Shown: positions 16,941 through 26,231, counted from the stretch's first letter. The stretch: 64,000 nucleotides of DNA from Streptomyces shenzhenensis (GCF_021462265.1 NZ_JAJONF010000036.1:1-64000), one strand, 5' to 3'. Numbers and translations: made by a program. Notes: generated by a model not told the origin, from the sequence alone.

Positions 16941-17896
16941 GGGTGCTGCTGATCGGGGCCAACGGATACCTCGGCCGCTTCGTCGCCGACCGGCTGCTCG
17001 CCGACCCGGCCGTCCAGCTCACCGCGCTCGGCCGCGGCGACGACGCCGACGTCCGCTTCGACCTCGCCACCGGCAGCCCCGGTGCCCTCACCCGTTTCCT
17101 CGACGCGGTCCACCCGGGTGTCGTCGTGAACTGCGCCGGCGCCACCCGCGGCGGCGCCCGCGAACTCACCCGGCACAACACCGTCGCCGTCGCCACCGTC
17201 TGCGAGGCACTGCGCCGCAGCGGCTGCGGCGCCCGCCTGGTGCAGGTCGGCTGCAGCTCCGAGTACGGCCCGAGCCAGCCCGGTTCCTCCACCGCGGAGG
17301 ACGCCGTGCCCCGCCCCGGCGGCCCGTACGGCGTCAGCAAGCTCGCCGCCACCGAACTCGTCCTCGGCTCCGGCCTGGACGCCGTCGTCCTGCGCGTCTT
17401 CTCGCCGGCCGGGCCCGGCACCCCGGCCGGCTCCCCGCTCGGCCGCCTCGCCGAGGCCATGCGCCGCGCCATGCAGTCCGGCGACGGCGAACTCAAACTC
17501 GGCGGCCTCGGCGTCCAGCGCGACTTCATCGACGTACGCGACGTCGCCCGCGCCGTCCACGCGGCCTCGCTCTCCGCCGCCCAGGGCGTCATCAACATCG
17601 GCTCCGGCCGCGCCGTCCGGCTCCGCGACGCCGCCGGCGTCCTCGCCAGGGTCGCCGGATACGGCGGCGCCCTGCACGAACTGGACGGCCCGCCCGGCCC
17701 GTTGCGCGGCGCCATCGGCCACCCCCGGACGGACGGCGAGCACACCGGCCCGGTCGCGTACCCGTACCCGGACGGCTGCGGCAGCTGGCAGCAGGCCGAC
17801 GTGCGCTGTGCCCGCGACCGGCTCGGCTGGCGGCCCCGCATCAACCTCGAAGAGTCCCTCGCGGACATCTGGATGGAGGCGGCATGCCGCATCTGA
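16937..17896 (+). CDS. NAD-dependent epimerase/dehydratase, extended SDR
   Basis: A 319-residue sugar-nucleotide epimerase-like enzyme. The NAD-binding GANGYLG lies at residues 7-13. The catalytic Tyr and Lys sit in GPYGVSKLA near residue 136, with the preceding Ser in QVGCSSEYG. RDFIDVRDVARAV and VINIGSGR are typical of UDP-hexose 4-epimerases and dehydratases. In this operon it probably supplies or interconverts the sugar donor of the PelF-like enzyme, for example UDP-GlcNAc to UDP-GalNAc; this is an inference. The ATG overlaps the stop of the small ORF (ATGA), and the gene overlaps the glycosidase by 13 bases. Confidence 0.82.
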   Translation: MRVLLIGANGYLGRFVADRLLADPAVQLTALGRGDDADVRFDLATGSPGALTRFLDAVHPGVVVNCAGATRGGARELTRHNTVAVATVCEALRRSGCGARLVQVGCSSEYGPSQPGSSTAEDAVPRPGGPYGVSKLAATELVLGSGLDAVVLRVFSPAGPGTPAGSPLGRLAEAMRRAMQSGDGELKLGGLGVQRDFIDVRDVARAVHAASLSAAQGVINIGSGRAVRLRDAAGVLARVAGYGGALHELDGPPGPLRGAIGHPRTDGEHTGPVAYPYPDGCGSWQQADVRCARDRLGWRPRINLEESLADIWMEAACRI

Positions 17897-18633
17897 CCAG
17901 CACCCAGGCGGGCACCGCGACCACCGGATTCCGCACCGCCGTCGGCATCCCCGGCTACGCCCACCCCCTCCTCGCCCCCGCCCAATGGGCCGAACTCACC
18001 CGCCCCGGCACCCCCTTGCACTGGGTCGTCCTCGACGTGGCGAACGGCCCCGGCAGCCGCCCCGACCCGCACTGCCTGGAGGCGGCCGGCCGGCTCCGCA
18101 ACGCGGGAGTCCGCGTCCTCGGCCACCTGGACGTCACCTACGGTGCCCGCCATCACGGTGACCTGATCACCGACGCCCAGCACTTCTACGACTGGTACCG
18201 CGTCGACGGCTTCCTGCTGGACCGCTGCCCCACCGAGCGCACCGCGCTCCCCGGGATCCGCCGTGCGGTCACCGCGCTCCGCGCCATCGGTGACGAGCCT
18301 CACATCGTCCTCGGCCACGGCACCCACCCCCATCCGGGCTACGCCGAGAACGGCGACCAACTGGTGACCTTCGCGGGGCCCTGGAGCGACTACCGCTGGT
18401 CCCAGGCCGCCGAGTGGACCGCCGACTATCCGCCCGACCGCTTCTGCCACTTCGTGCACGGTGTGCCCCTCGGCCACCTCGACGAGGCACTGCGCATAGC
18501 CCGCTGGCTGGGTGCCGCCACGATCTACTTCACCGACCGGACCGACCGCTGGGGCCGGGCGGACCCGTGGGAGGCCATGCCCGGTTACTGGGACGAAATC
18601 GTCTCGCGGATCGGAACGGGTGTCTCGGAATGA
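17884..18633 (+). CDS. Spherulin-4-like glycoside hydrolase
   Basis: A 249-residue protein of the spherulation-specific family 4 type, related to the GH135 glycosidases that cleave galactosamine-rich glycans. The segment GFRTAVGIPGYAHPLLAPAQW, the acidic strands LDVANG and HLDVTYGAR, and DGFLLDRCPTE fit a TIM-barrel with catalytic acids near residues 51, 83 and 107-110. No signal peptide is visible, so it may be cytoplasmic or exported by another route. It is last in the PelF-like operon, as hydrolases often accompany Pel and GAG polysaccharide systems. The start is ATG at 17884 inside the epimerase end. Confidence 0.75.
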   Translation: MPHLTSTQAGTATTGFRTAVGIPGYAHPLLAPAQWAELTRPGTPLHWVVLDVANGPGSRPDPHCLEAAGRLRNAGVRVLGHLDVTYGARHHGDLITDAQHFYDWYRVDGFLLDRCPTERTALPGIRRAVTALRAIGDEPHIVLGHGTHPHPGYAENGDQLVTFAGPWSDYRWSQAAEWTADYPPDRFCHFVHGVPLGHLDEALRIARWLGAATIYFTDRTDRWGRADPWEAMPGYWDEIVSRIGTGVSE

Positions 18634-18696
18634 AGAAGCCCGTGGCAGTGTTACAGGGAGAACAACTGTAGTGATTGACCGATCAACGGAGTCCCC

Positions 18697-19875
18697 GTGT
18701 CGCTGCCACCCCTGGTTGAGCCAGCCTCTGAGCTCACCGTAGACGAGGTCCGCAGGTACTCCCGCCACCTGATCATCCCTGACGTCGGGATGGACGGGCA
18801 GAAGCGGCTGAAGAACGCCAAGGTGCTCTGTGTGGGCGCCGGCGGCCTGGGCTCGCCGGCGCTGATGTACCTGGCCGCCGCGGGCGTCGGCACGCTGGGC
18901 ATCGTGGAGTTCGACGAGGTCGACGAGTCGAACCTGCAGCGCCAGATCATCCACAGCCAGGCCGACATCGGCCGCTCCAAGGCCGAGTCCGCCCGTGACT
19001 CCGTCCTCGGCATCAATCCGTACGTCAACGTGGTCCTTCACGAAGAGCGGCTCGAGGCCGAGAACGTGATGGACATCTTCAGCCAGTACGACCTGATCGT
19101 CGACGGCACGGACAACTTCGCCACCCGCTACCTGGTGAACGACGCCTGCGTGCTGCTGAACAAGCCGTACGTATGGGGTTCCATCTACCGCTTCGACGGC
19201 CAGGCCTCGGTCTTCTGGTCCGAGTACGGCCCGTGCTACCGCTGCCTCTACCCGGAGCCCCCGCCGCCGGGCATGGTCCCCTCCTGCGCCGAGGGCGGCG
19301 TCCTCGGCGTGCTGTGCGCGTCGATCGGCTCCATCCAGGTCACCGAGGCCATCAAGGTCCTCACCGGCACCGGCGAGCCCCTCGTCGGCCGCCTGATGAT
19401 CTACGACGCCCTGGAGATGCAGTACCGCCAGGTCAAGGTCCGCAAGGACCCGAACTGCGCGGTCTGCGGCGAGAACCCGACCGTCACCGAGCTCATCGAC
19501 TACGAGGCCTTCTGCGGCGTCGTCTCCGAGGAGGCCCAGCAGGCGGCCGCCGGCTCGACGATCACTCCCAAGCAGCTCAAGGAGTGGATCGACGACGGCG
19601 AGAACATCGAGATCATCGACGTCCGTGAGCCGAACGAGTACGAGATCGTCTCCATCCCGGGCGCCAAGTTGATCCCGAAGAACGAGTTCCTGCTCGGCAC
19701 CGCCCTGGAGGGCCTGCCCCAGGACAAGAAGATCGTCCTGCACTGCAAGACGGGTGTCCGCAGTGCGGAGGTCCTCGCGGTCCTGAAGTCCGCGGGTTTC
19801 GCGGACGCGGTCCACGTCGGTGGCGGCGTGATCGGCTGGGTGAACCAGATCGAGCCGTCGAAGCCGGTCTACTGA
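18697..19875 (+). CDS. moeZ: MoeZ: adenylyltransferase-sulfurtransferase
   Basis: A 392-residue two-domain protein. The N-terminal E1-like MoeB/ThiF domain adenylates the C-terminus of sulfur-carrier proteins: VGAGGLGSPALMYLAAAG, and then DEVDESNLQRQ. Zn cysteines are CYRC near 179-182 and CAVC near 254-257. The C-terminal rhodanese domain has the active loop CKTGVR, with Cys near 350, and hands over the sulfur. In actinobacteria MoeZ serves molybdopterin, thiamine, cysteine and siderophore-type sulfur transfer. It starts with GTG at 18697, 64 bp after the polysaccharide operon. The M. tuberculosis counterpart in this synteny is moeB1 (Rv3206c). A moaE gene, a user of the same pathway, lies at 52154. 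Confidence 0.93.
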   Translation: MSLPPLVEPASELTVDEVRRYSRHLIIPDVGMDGQKRLKNAKVLCVGAGGLGSPALMYLAAAGVGTLGIVEFDEVDESNLQRQIIHSQADIGRSKAESARDSVLGINPYVNVVLHEERLEAENVMDIFSQYDLIVDGTDNFATRYLVNDACVLLNKPYVWGSIYRFDGQASVFWSEYGPCYRCLYPEPPPPGMVPSCAEGGVLGVLCASIGSIQVTEAIKVLTGTGEPLVGRLMIYDALEMQYRQVKVRKDPNCAVCGENPTVTELIDYEAFCGVVSEEAQQAAAGSTITPKQLKEWIDDGENIEIIDVREPNEYEIVSIPGAKLIPKNEFLLGTALEGLPQDKKIVLHCKTGVRSAEVLAVLKSAGFADAVHVGGGVIGWVNQIEPSKPVY

Positions 19876-19892
19876 GCAAAGGCTCCGCGACG

Positions 19893-19933
19893 GGCGGGGG
19901 TCCCGGGCACGACAGGTGCCCGGAGCCCCCGCC
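19893..19933. terminator. Bidirectional terminator after moeZ
   Basis: A long stem with one mismatch (GGCGGGGGTCCCGGGCAC / GTGCCCGGAGCCCCCGCC) around a 5-base loop lies between convergent moeZ and the peptidase gene ending at 19938. Confidence 0.7.
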
Positions 19934-19937
19934 TTCG

Positions 19938-21488
19938 TCATGAGCAGACCGTGCCGTCCTTCGGGACCGTGCCGTTGACCAGATAGGCGTTCACCGTCGA
20001 GTCCACGCAGTCGCTGCCGCTGCCGTACGCGCCGTGGCCCTCGCCCTTCCAGGTCAGCTCGACGCCGACACCCTTGCCCAGTTCGTCGGCCATCTTCCGG
20101 GCCCCCTCGTAGGGAGTCGCCGGATCGCCCGTGTTGCCGACCAGCAGGATCGGGGCCGCGCCCGGTGCGCTCACCTCCGGGGTGTCGTACTGCCCGGCCA
20201 CCGGCCAGTCGTGGCACCAGCCGGCCGAGTCCCAGCCCAGGAAGTCCCCGAAGACGGGAGAGACCTTCTCGAAGCGGGGCAGCAGTTTCCTCGTCTCGGC
20301 GAGCGTCGGCCGCTCCTTGTCGTCCAGGCACGATATGACCCGTTGCGCGTGCGTGGTCGTGCCGTAGTGCCCCGAGGAGTCCCGCTCGTTGTACTGGTCC
20401 GCGAGAGACAGGAGTTCCGAGCCGTCGCCCTCCTCGGCCGCCTTGAGCGCGCTGGTCAGCGTCGGCCAGCTGTCCTTGCTGTACAGCGGCAGCACGATGC
20501 CGGTCACCGCGAGGGTCTGGGTCAGCTTCCGCCCGGACGACGTGGGCAGCGGTGTGGCATCCAGCCTCTTGAGCAGAGCGACGATCTTCTGCGAGCCCTG
20601 CTCCGGGTCCTGGCCGGTGGACCTGAGGTAGTCGTCCAGGGCCCGCTGGAAGCCGGCGGCCTGGTTCTTCTCCTGGCCGACCGAGTCGGCCGTCGGGTCC
20701 ACCACCGCGTCCAGGATCAGCCGCCCCACCTTCTTCGGGAACAGGTGGGCGTACACGCCGCCCAGTTCGGTGCCGTACGAGATGCCGAAGTAGTGCATCT
20801 TCGCGTCGCCGAGCACCTGGCGCATCAGGTCCATGTCGCGGGCCGTGTCGGTCGTCGACACATGCGCGATGAGCTTGCCGGCGGCCTTCTGGCAGCCCTT
20901 GCCGAAATCGGCGGCGTCCTTGAAGTACGCGGTCTCCTCGGCCGCGGTGTCCGGTGTCGCGTCGATCGACTCGGCGCGCTCGATGCCCTTGTCGCTGCGG
21001 CAGCGGATCCCCTCACTGGCTCCCACCCCGCGCGGGTCCCAGCTCACCAGGTCGTACCGCTCGCGCAGCGCGGAGACGGTGGAGGCGTAGTACGGCATCG
21101 TCGAGACACCGGAGCCGCCCGGGCCGCCGAAGTTGAACAGCAGCGAGCCGATCCGCTTGCCCGAACCGCCGCTCGCCCGCGCCCGGATCAGCGCCAGCCC
21201 GATCGTCTCCCCGTCCGGCTTCGCCCAGTCCAACGGCACCTTGAGCGTCGCACACCGCCACTCGTCCCCGGGTGCGGCGGCGTCCGAGGTGGCCTTGCAG
21301 CGGCGCCAGTCGAGTTTCTGGGAGGTGAGGGAAGCGGGCAGGGCGGCCGAACCGGCGGCGGACGTGACGGCCGACGGGTGCCCCGACGCCTTGCCTTCGT
21401 CCGCGCTCCCGTCCGACGACCCACCGCCGCACCCGGCCACGAGCAGCCCGGCCACCACAGCGGCCGCCCACCGTACATATCGCCACAT
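19938..21488 (-). CDS. Secreted lipoprotein alpha/beta-hydrolase peptidase (S33/TAP-like)
   Basis: A 516-residue exported peptidase of the tripeptidyl-aminopeptidase-like S33 group. The signal peptide ends in lipobox LLVAGC, residues about 14-19. FNFGGPGGSG forms the oxyanion region. The nucleophile is in FGISYGTELGG, the acid in VGNTGDPATPYE and the histidine in GEGHGAYG; the last two lie in the TAP-like C-terminal domain. The start is ATG at 21488; upstream codons have no site. It is a paralogue of the next gene, sharing the same layout and many identical motifs. Likely trims peptides outside the membrane, like the Slp mycelium-associated proteinases. Confidence 0.87.
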   Translation of the reverse strand: MWRYVRWAAAVVAGLLVAGCGGGSSDGSADEGKASGHPSAVTSAAGSAALPASLTSQKLDWRRCKATSDAAAPGDEWRCATLKVPLDWAKPDGETIGLALIRARASGGSGKRIGSLLFNFGGPGGSGVSTMPYYASTVSALRERYDLVSWDPRGVGASEGIRCRSDKGIERAESIDATPDTAAEETAYFKDAADFGKGCQKAAGKLIAHVSTTDTARDMDLMRQVLGDAKMHYFGISYGTELGGVYAHLFPKKVGRLILDAVVDPTADSVGQEKNQAAGFQRALDDYLRSTGQDPEQGSQKIVALLKRLDATPLPTSSGRKLTQTLAVTGIVLPLYSKDSWPTLTSALKAAEEGDGSELLSLADQYNERDSSGHYGTTTHAQRVISCLDDKERPTLAETRKLLPRFEKVSPVFGDFLGWDSAGWCHDWPVAGQYDTPEVSAPGAAPILLVGNTGDPATPYEGARKMADELGKGVGVELTWKGEGHGAYGSGSDCVDSTVNAYLVNGTVPKDGTVCS

Positions 21489-21681
21489 GCGCGCACACCC
21501 CCCACACAGGCCCTCCGCAGGTTCGTCGCGGAAAGCGGTCACGCCATAGTAGGCGGATCGAGCAAAGCCCGCGGGAGCCTGTGGATAACCTTCTGACCTG
21601 CGGTTCTACAGCACCCCGAGCGGGGTTGGGGCTGTGCTCGGCAGGGGAGTCCGCCGCGTGCGCGCGACCAGCCGCGGACGC

Positions 21682-23223
21682 CTACGTACAGACCGTTCCC
21701 GCCTTCGGCACCGTCCCCTCCAGCAGATAGCCGTTCACGGCACCCTGCACGCACTTGTTCTTGCTGTCGTACGCCCCGTGGCCCTGTCCCTTGTACGTCA
21801 GCTCGACCCCGACGCCCTTCCCGAGCGCGTCCACCATTTTCTTCGCGCCCTCGTACGGCGTGGCCGGATCCCCGGTGTTCCCCACGACCAGGATCGGCGC
21901 CGACCCGGGCGCGCTGACGTCGGGATGGTCGGCGGCGCCCGGCACCGCCCAGTTCGTGCAGCTGGCCATGCCCCAGGCGAGGAAGTCGCCGAACAGCGGG
22001 GAGGCGGCGCGGAACTCGGGCACTTTCCGCTGGATGTAGTCGGCGGTGTACCGCGGCTTCTGGTCGGCGCAGTTGATGGCGATGTTCGCCGCCGTGATGT
22101 TGCTGTACTCGCCGTTCTGGCTGCGGCCGTTCATCGCGTCGGACAACAGCATCAGGATCTTCCCGTCGCCGTCGTACGCCTCTTCGAGCCCCTCGGTGAG
22201 GTACTCCCAGAAATCCTTGGAGTAGAGGGACTGGGCGATGCCGTTGGTGGCGGCGGTCTGGGTGAGCCATCGGGGGACGATGCCGGGGATCGGTTTCCTG
22301 TCGAGGTCCGCGAGGAGCCTGGCGATACGGTCCTTCACGTCCTGCGGGGTGTCGCCGATCGGGCACTCCGCCTTCTTCGACGTGCAGTCCTCGGCGAAGT
22401 TGTCGAGCGCGAGCTGGAACCCCTTGGCCTGTCCGAGCGAACTCTGCTCCGGGTCCTGGGTGGGGTCGACGACGGCGTCGAAGACGGCCCGGCCCACGTT
22501 CTTCGGGAACAGGTGGGCGTAGACGCCGCCGAGTTCGGTGCCGTAGGAGATGCCGAAGTAGTGCAGTTGCCGGTCGCCGAGGACCTGACGCATCAGGTCC
22601 ATGTCGCGGGCGGCGTCGGTGGTGGGCACGTGCGGAAGGACCGTCCGGGAGTTCTTCTCGCAGGCGGCGTTGAACTGCTTGGTGCGGTTGATCAGCTGGG
22701 TGCGTTCGGCGCTGGTGTCGGGCGTGGCGTCCTGCTGGAAGTAGTTGTCGAGCTGGGCGTCGTCCTCGCACTCGACGGGGTCGCTGCGGCCGACTCCGCG
22801 CGGGTCGAAGCTGACGAGGTCGTAGCGGGTGCGCAGGGCCGCGTAGTCCGCGCCGAACGCGGGGAGCGTGGTGACCCCGCTGCCGCCGGGGCCGCCGAAG
22901 TTGAAGATCAGGGAACCGATCCGTTCGCTCGCGTCGCCGCTGGCCCTGGCCCGGATCAGGGCGAGGCCGATGGTGGCGCCCGTCGGCTTCGACCAGTCCA
23001 GGGGGGCCTTCATGGTGGCGCACTCCCAGGGGCCGCCGCCGGGCAGCGGTGACGGCGCGTCGCCGCCGCCCTCGGCCGCGTCCGGCGCCGGGCAGCTCTT
23101 CCAGTCCAGCTCCTGCGCCGTCAGATCCCCGCCCTTGGAGTCGTCGCCGCACCCGGTCGGCAAGGAGCACAGCGCCAGGGCGGCGGTCAGGGCGGCGACG
23201 CGGATCCGGAAGGGGTTCGGCAT
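21682..23223 (-). CDS. Secreted lipoprotein alpha/beta-hydrolase peptidase, paralogue
   Basis: A 513-residue protein with the same architecture as its downstream neighbour: lipobox LPTGC near residue 25, FNFGGPGGSG, nucleophile FGISYGTELGG, acid VGNTGDPATPYE and histidine GQGHGAYD. Extra Cys pairs (CTSKKAEC and others) may form disulphides. The two genes lie head to tail, 194 bp apart, and clearly arose by tandem duplication; strong divergence outside the motifs says it was not recent. The start is ATG at 23223. Expected to be an exported aminopeptidase; specificity is unknown. Confidence 0.87.
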   Translation of the reverse strand: MPNPFRIRVAALTAALALCSLPTGCGDDSKGGDLTAQELDWKSCPAPDAAEGGGDAPSPLPGGGPWECATMKAPLDWSKPTGATIGLALIRARASGDASERIGSLIFNFGGPGGSGVTTLPAFGADYAALRTRYDLVSFDPRGVGRSDPVECEDDAQLDNYFQQDATPDTSAERTQLINRTKQFNAACEKNSRTVLPHVPTTDAARDMDLMRQVLGDRQLHYFGISYGTELGGVYAHLFPKNVGRAVFDAVVDPTQDPEQSSLGQAKGFQLALDNFAEDCTSKKAECPIGDTPQDVKDRIARLLADLDRKPIPGIVPRWLTQTAATNGIAQSLYSKDFWEYLTEGLEEAYDGDGKILMLLSDAMNGRSQNGEYSNITAANIAINCADQKPRYTADYIQRKVPEFRAASPLFGDFLAWGMASCTNWAVPGAADHPDVSAPGSAPILVVGNTGDPATPYEGAKKMVDALGKGVGVELTYKGQGHGAYDSKNKCVQGAVNGYLLEGTVPKAGTVCT

Positions 23224-23286
23224 GCTCCCATCCTGGGGTCGTGCACGGCCACGCGCGCGGGGCGCGAGCCGTCCGAGGTACCCCCC

Positions 23287-26070
23287 CTAGAGCGCGCCCT
23301 TGCGGGAGAGGTGGTTGAAGGCCAGCCAGCCCGGCAGGACCGGCAGCCACAGGGTCAGCAGCCGGTACAGCAGGACGGCGGGCGCGGCGACCTCCTTGGG
23401 GAGGCCGACGGCGATCAGACCGACGGTCAGGGTCGCCTCGACCGCGCCGACGCCGCCCGGGGTCGGCGCCGCGGAGCCGAGCGCGTTGCCGGCGAGGAAG
23501 ACGACGGCGACGCTGGCGATGCTCAGCGAGGTCGACTGGTCGCCGAACGCGCGGATGGAGGCGTCCAGGCACATCACGAAGCAGGCGGTCAGCAGCAGCA
23601 TGCCGCCGATGCCGGTGACGAGCTTCTGCGGCCGCTGCAGCACGTCCAGCATGCGCGGTACGACACCCGCGAAGAGCGACCGCACGCGCGTGCTGACGAA
23701 CTTCCGCAGGAACGGCACCGAGGTCACCACGAGGACCAGCACCGCGACGGTCAGCAGGCCCGCGATGACCGTGCGGGACGGCGACAGCGACGGGGTCTTC
23801 TCGGTGCCGGTCAGATAGCCGAAGGACAGCAGCATCAGGATGTGACAGCCGAGCGAGAACAGCTGTGAGGCGCCCACGCTGGCCACCGCGAGCCCGGGAC
23901 GCACGCCTGCGCGCTGCAGGAAGCGGGTGTTGAGGGCGACACCGCCGACGGCGGCGGGCGCCACGATCTTCACGAAGGAGCCGGCGACCTGTGCCGCCAC
24001 GGTCCGCGGGAACGGCACCCGCTCCGGCACGAACCCGAGCAGGGACATCGCGGCGGCGACGTAGCTGAGCGCCGAGAACAGCACGGCGGCGACCACCCAG
24101 CCCCACTGGGCGTTCGCGACCAGGGGGCCGAACTCGATGTGGGTGAGCTGGGTCAGCAGGTAGTAGCCGCCGATGGCGCCGGCGATGACGCTGATCAGCG
24201 TGCGCGGCCGCACCCGCTCCAGACGGGCCGGCTCGACGGGTGCCTGCGGTCTGATCCTCAGCACCTGGTGCCGGATCTGGGTGAGCAGGTCCTCCTCGCG
24301 GGCCTCTTCCAGGGCGTCGTCCAGGGCCCGCTTCTCGGCCCGCTGCTCGGCGCGCACCGTCTTCTTGTCGGGCTTCCCGGCCTCCTGCGCGCGGGCCTGC
24401 TTGGCCTGCCGGGACGCCTCCAGGACCGCGTCCCGCTCGCGTTGGGCACGCTCCCTGGCGAGTCTTCGCAGCGTCGCGCGCGTGGAGCGCGTCAGCGCGA
24501 TCGGCTGGAGCATCGGCAGACAGTCGGCGACGGCGTCGGGGCCGAGGACACCGACCGCCGAGGCCACCGCCCGCTCGGCGCCCACCCGCAGCCCGAGCGT
24601 GGTGACGAGCTGGGCGACGTCCATGCGCAGCAGCAGTTCACCGGCCGCGATCTCGCCGCCGCGCAGGTCGGTGAGGATCACCGTGCCGGAACGATCCACC
24701 AGGATGGCGTCACCCGCGAGCCTGCGGTGCGCGATCCGGCGCGACTGCAACGCCTGCACCTGGTGCCAGGTGTTGCGCAGCAGTTCGTCGGTGATCTCCT
24801 CGTCGGCCAGCGAGTCGAGGGTACGGCCGCCGGTGTGCTCGTAGACGAGCATCACGGCGTCGGGGCCCAGCTCGGAGGTGGCGATCAGCTTGGGCGCGTT
24901 GGCGCCGGCCGCGATCGCCGCGTACGCCAGCAGGGCCTCCTGCTCCAGGGCCTGGCGCAGGGACTGCAGGCTGGAGCGGGTGGCGAAGCCGCGCAGGGTC
25001 AGGTTGCGCCACGCGCGGTAGAAGAAGCCCTGTGCCTGCTGTTCCCGGTCGACGACCGTGACGTCCAGCGGCGGGCCGTCCTCCAGGGTGACGAAGTAGC
25101 GTCGGCCCCGGTCACCGTTCTCGGTGTCCAGTGCCTCCTCGCGGGCCGCGCCGACCGGGTGGAATCCGACGTGCCTGAGGCCCGCCAGCAGGGTCCGTCC
25201 GGTGGGACGCACGTTGGGGGAGCCGACCGCGTACAGCGTGCCGTAGGCGACGGTCCAGCCGATCAGCACCGTGAGGATGATCGAGAACGGTGTGGTGTAG
25301 CCCGTGACCAGCATGGAGAACGCGTCGAGCAGCAGCACGATCCACAGCACGGACCGCCATCTCGGCCGCCGGGACATGCCGACGGCCGTCATGTAGGCGA
25401 TGACGGGCGCGAGATAGCCGTGCACCGGGTCGGTGAAGGCGTGGACGTCACCTGGGGAGGGCTGGGTGAGAGCCTCCCGGATCGAGCCCGGGGCGGCCCT
25501 GGCCACCCACAGGTCGGTGGCGAGCGTCACGCCGTGCGCTAGGACGGCCGCGAGCACGCCGTCGGCGATGCGCAGCCCGTCCCGTTTGATCAGCCGCTCG
25601 ATCGCGAACGCGACGGGGACCAGCAGGATCGCGATGCTGGAGGCCAGTCCCGCGAACCTGATCAGCAGGTCGGGGGCCTGACCGGTGCCCTTGTTGATGT
25701 CCTGTTCGAGACCGGAGGTGGTGCCGTGTGCGACCGCCGAGATGCCGAGCAGCACGGCGATGGCGAGCACGCCGACCAGGAGCCGCATGAGGTCGGAGGG
25801 GCGGTGCACGCGCGCGGGGAGCAGCGGTTCGTCGCCCTCCACCTCGTCGGTGTGCGTCTCGTCGGGCACGTGTTCCGCCTCGGCGGCGTCGGGGTCTGCG
25901 TCGGGAGCCTGGTGCGCGGAGCCGGGCTTCACGAGGTCCGACTGTGCGGCTTCGGGCTTTGCGGTACCGGGTTCCGCCGCGTTCGGGCGTGCGGCGGCGT
26001 CAGAGGTGCTCGCCCCGCCCTCGGAGGGCACACCCTGCTGCTCGGCCGTCTCTTCTTGATCTCGTATCAC
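23287..26070 (-). CDS. MprF-like flippase fused to an atypical kinase domain
   Basis: A 927-residue membrane protein. Order: acidic disordered head (1-87), a multi-pass membrane block (about 92-290), a protein-kinase-like domain (about 340-540), a charged helical linker rich in Arg/Glu/Lys (about 545-620), and a C-terminal UPF0104/LPG-synthase transmembrane domain (about 650-920) like the MprF flippase. In the kinase part, LVYEHTGGRTL resembles a hinge and HRRLAGDAILVD...LTDLRGGE replaces HRD...DFG, so catalysis may be lost or unusual. No aminoacyl-transferase domain is seen. GTG start at 26070. It may move or sense a lipid; the substrate is unknown. Confidence 0.78.
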   Translation of the reverse strand: MIRDQEETAEQQGVPSEGGASTSDAAARPNAAEPGTAKPEAAQSDLVKPGSAHQAPDADPDAAEAEHVPDETHTDEVEGDEPLLPARVHRPSDLMRLLVGVLAIAVLLGISAVAHGTTSGLEQDINKGTGQAPDLLIRFAGLASSIAILLVPVAFAIERLIKRDGLRIADGVLAAVLAHGVTLATDLWVARAAPGSIREALTQPSPGDVHAFTDPVHGYLAPVIAYMTAVGMSRRPRWRSVLWIVLLLDAFSMLVTGYTTPFSIILTVLIGWTVAYGTLYAVGSPNVRPTGRTLLAGLRHVGFHPVGAAREEALDTENGDRGRRYFVTLEDGPPLDVTVVDREQQAQGFFYRAWRNLTLRGFATRSSLQSLRQALEQEALLAYAAIAAGANAPKLIATSELGPDAVMLVYEHTGGRTLDSLADEEITDELLRNTWHQVQALQSRRIAHRRLAGDAILVDRSGTVILTDLRGGEIAAGELLLRMDVAQLVTTLGLRVGAERAVASAVGVLGPDAVADCLPMLQPIALTRSTRATLRRLARERAQRERDAVLEASRQAKQARAQEAGKPDKKTVRAEQRAEKRALDDALEEAREEDLLTQIRHQVLRIRPQAPVEPARLERVRPRTLISVIAGAIGGYYLLTQLTHIEFGPLVANAQWGWVVAAVLFSALSYVAAAMSLLGFVPERVPFPRTVAAQVAGSFVKIVAPAAVGGVALNTRFLQRAGVRPGLAVASVGASQLFSLGCHILMLLSFGYLTGTEKTPSLSPSRTVIAGLLTVAVLVLVVTSVPFLRKFVSTRVRSLFAGVVPRMLDVLQRPQKLVTGIGGMLLLTACFVMCLDASIRAFGDQSTSLSIASVAVVFLAGNALGSAAPTPGGVGAVEATLTVGLIAVGLPKEVAAPAVLLYRLLTLWLPVLPGWLAFNHLSRKGAL

Positions 26071-26201
26071 CAGTCACCGCCCGCACGATGGTGGCATGCC
26101 CCACCGACACCCGAGGGCATCAGGGTGCAGATGCGGGGTCGCACAGTCTGCCCCAAGCGCCGCGAGAGGGCGAGGCGGCGGCCTGCCGCGGACCGCGCCG
26201 G

Positions 26202-26224
26202 TTGTCGGTGGGGTGCGGCAGGAT
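26202..26224 (+). promoter_or_regulatory. PafBC-type damage promoter before the ATL gene
   Basis: TTGTCGGTG, N8, then CAGGAT. The first element and the spacing match the RecA-independent damage promoter TTGTCRGTG-N8-TAnnnT; only the first -10 base differs. Transcription would start on or next to the ATG at 26232. Confidence 0.55.
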
Positions 26225-26231
26225 GGGGCGA

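Noticed and set aside
15961..20331. Very long minus-strand open frame (over 1400 codons)
   Set aside because: It runs antisense across the membrane protein, epimerase, glycosidase and moeZ. It is a by-product of GC-rich codon bias; the plus-strand genes have domains and binding sites.
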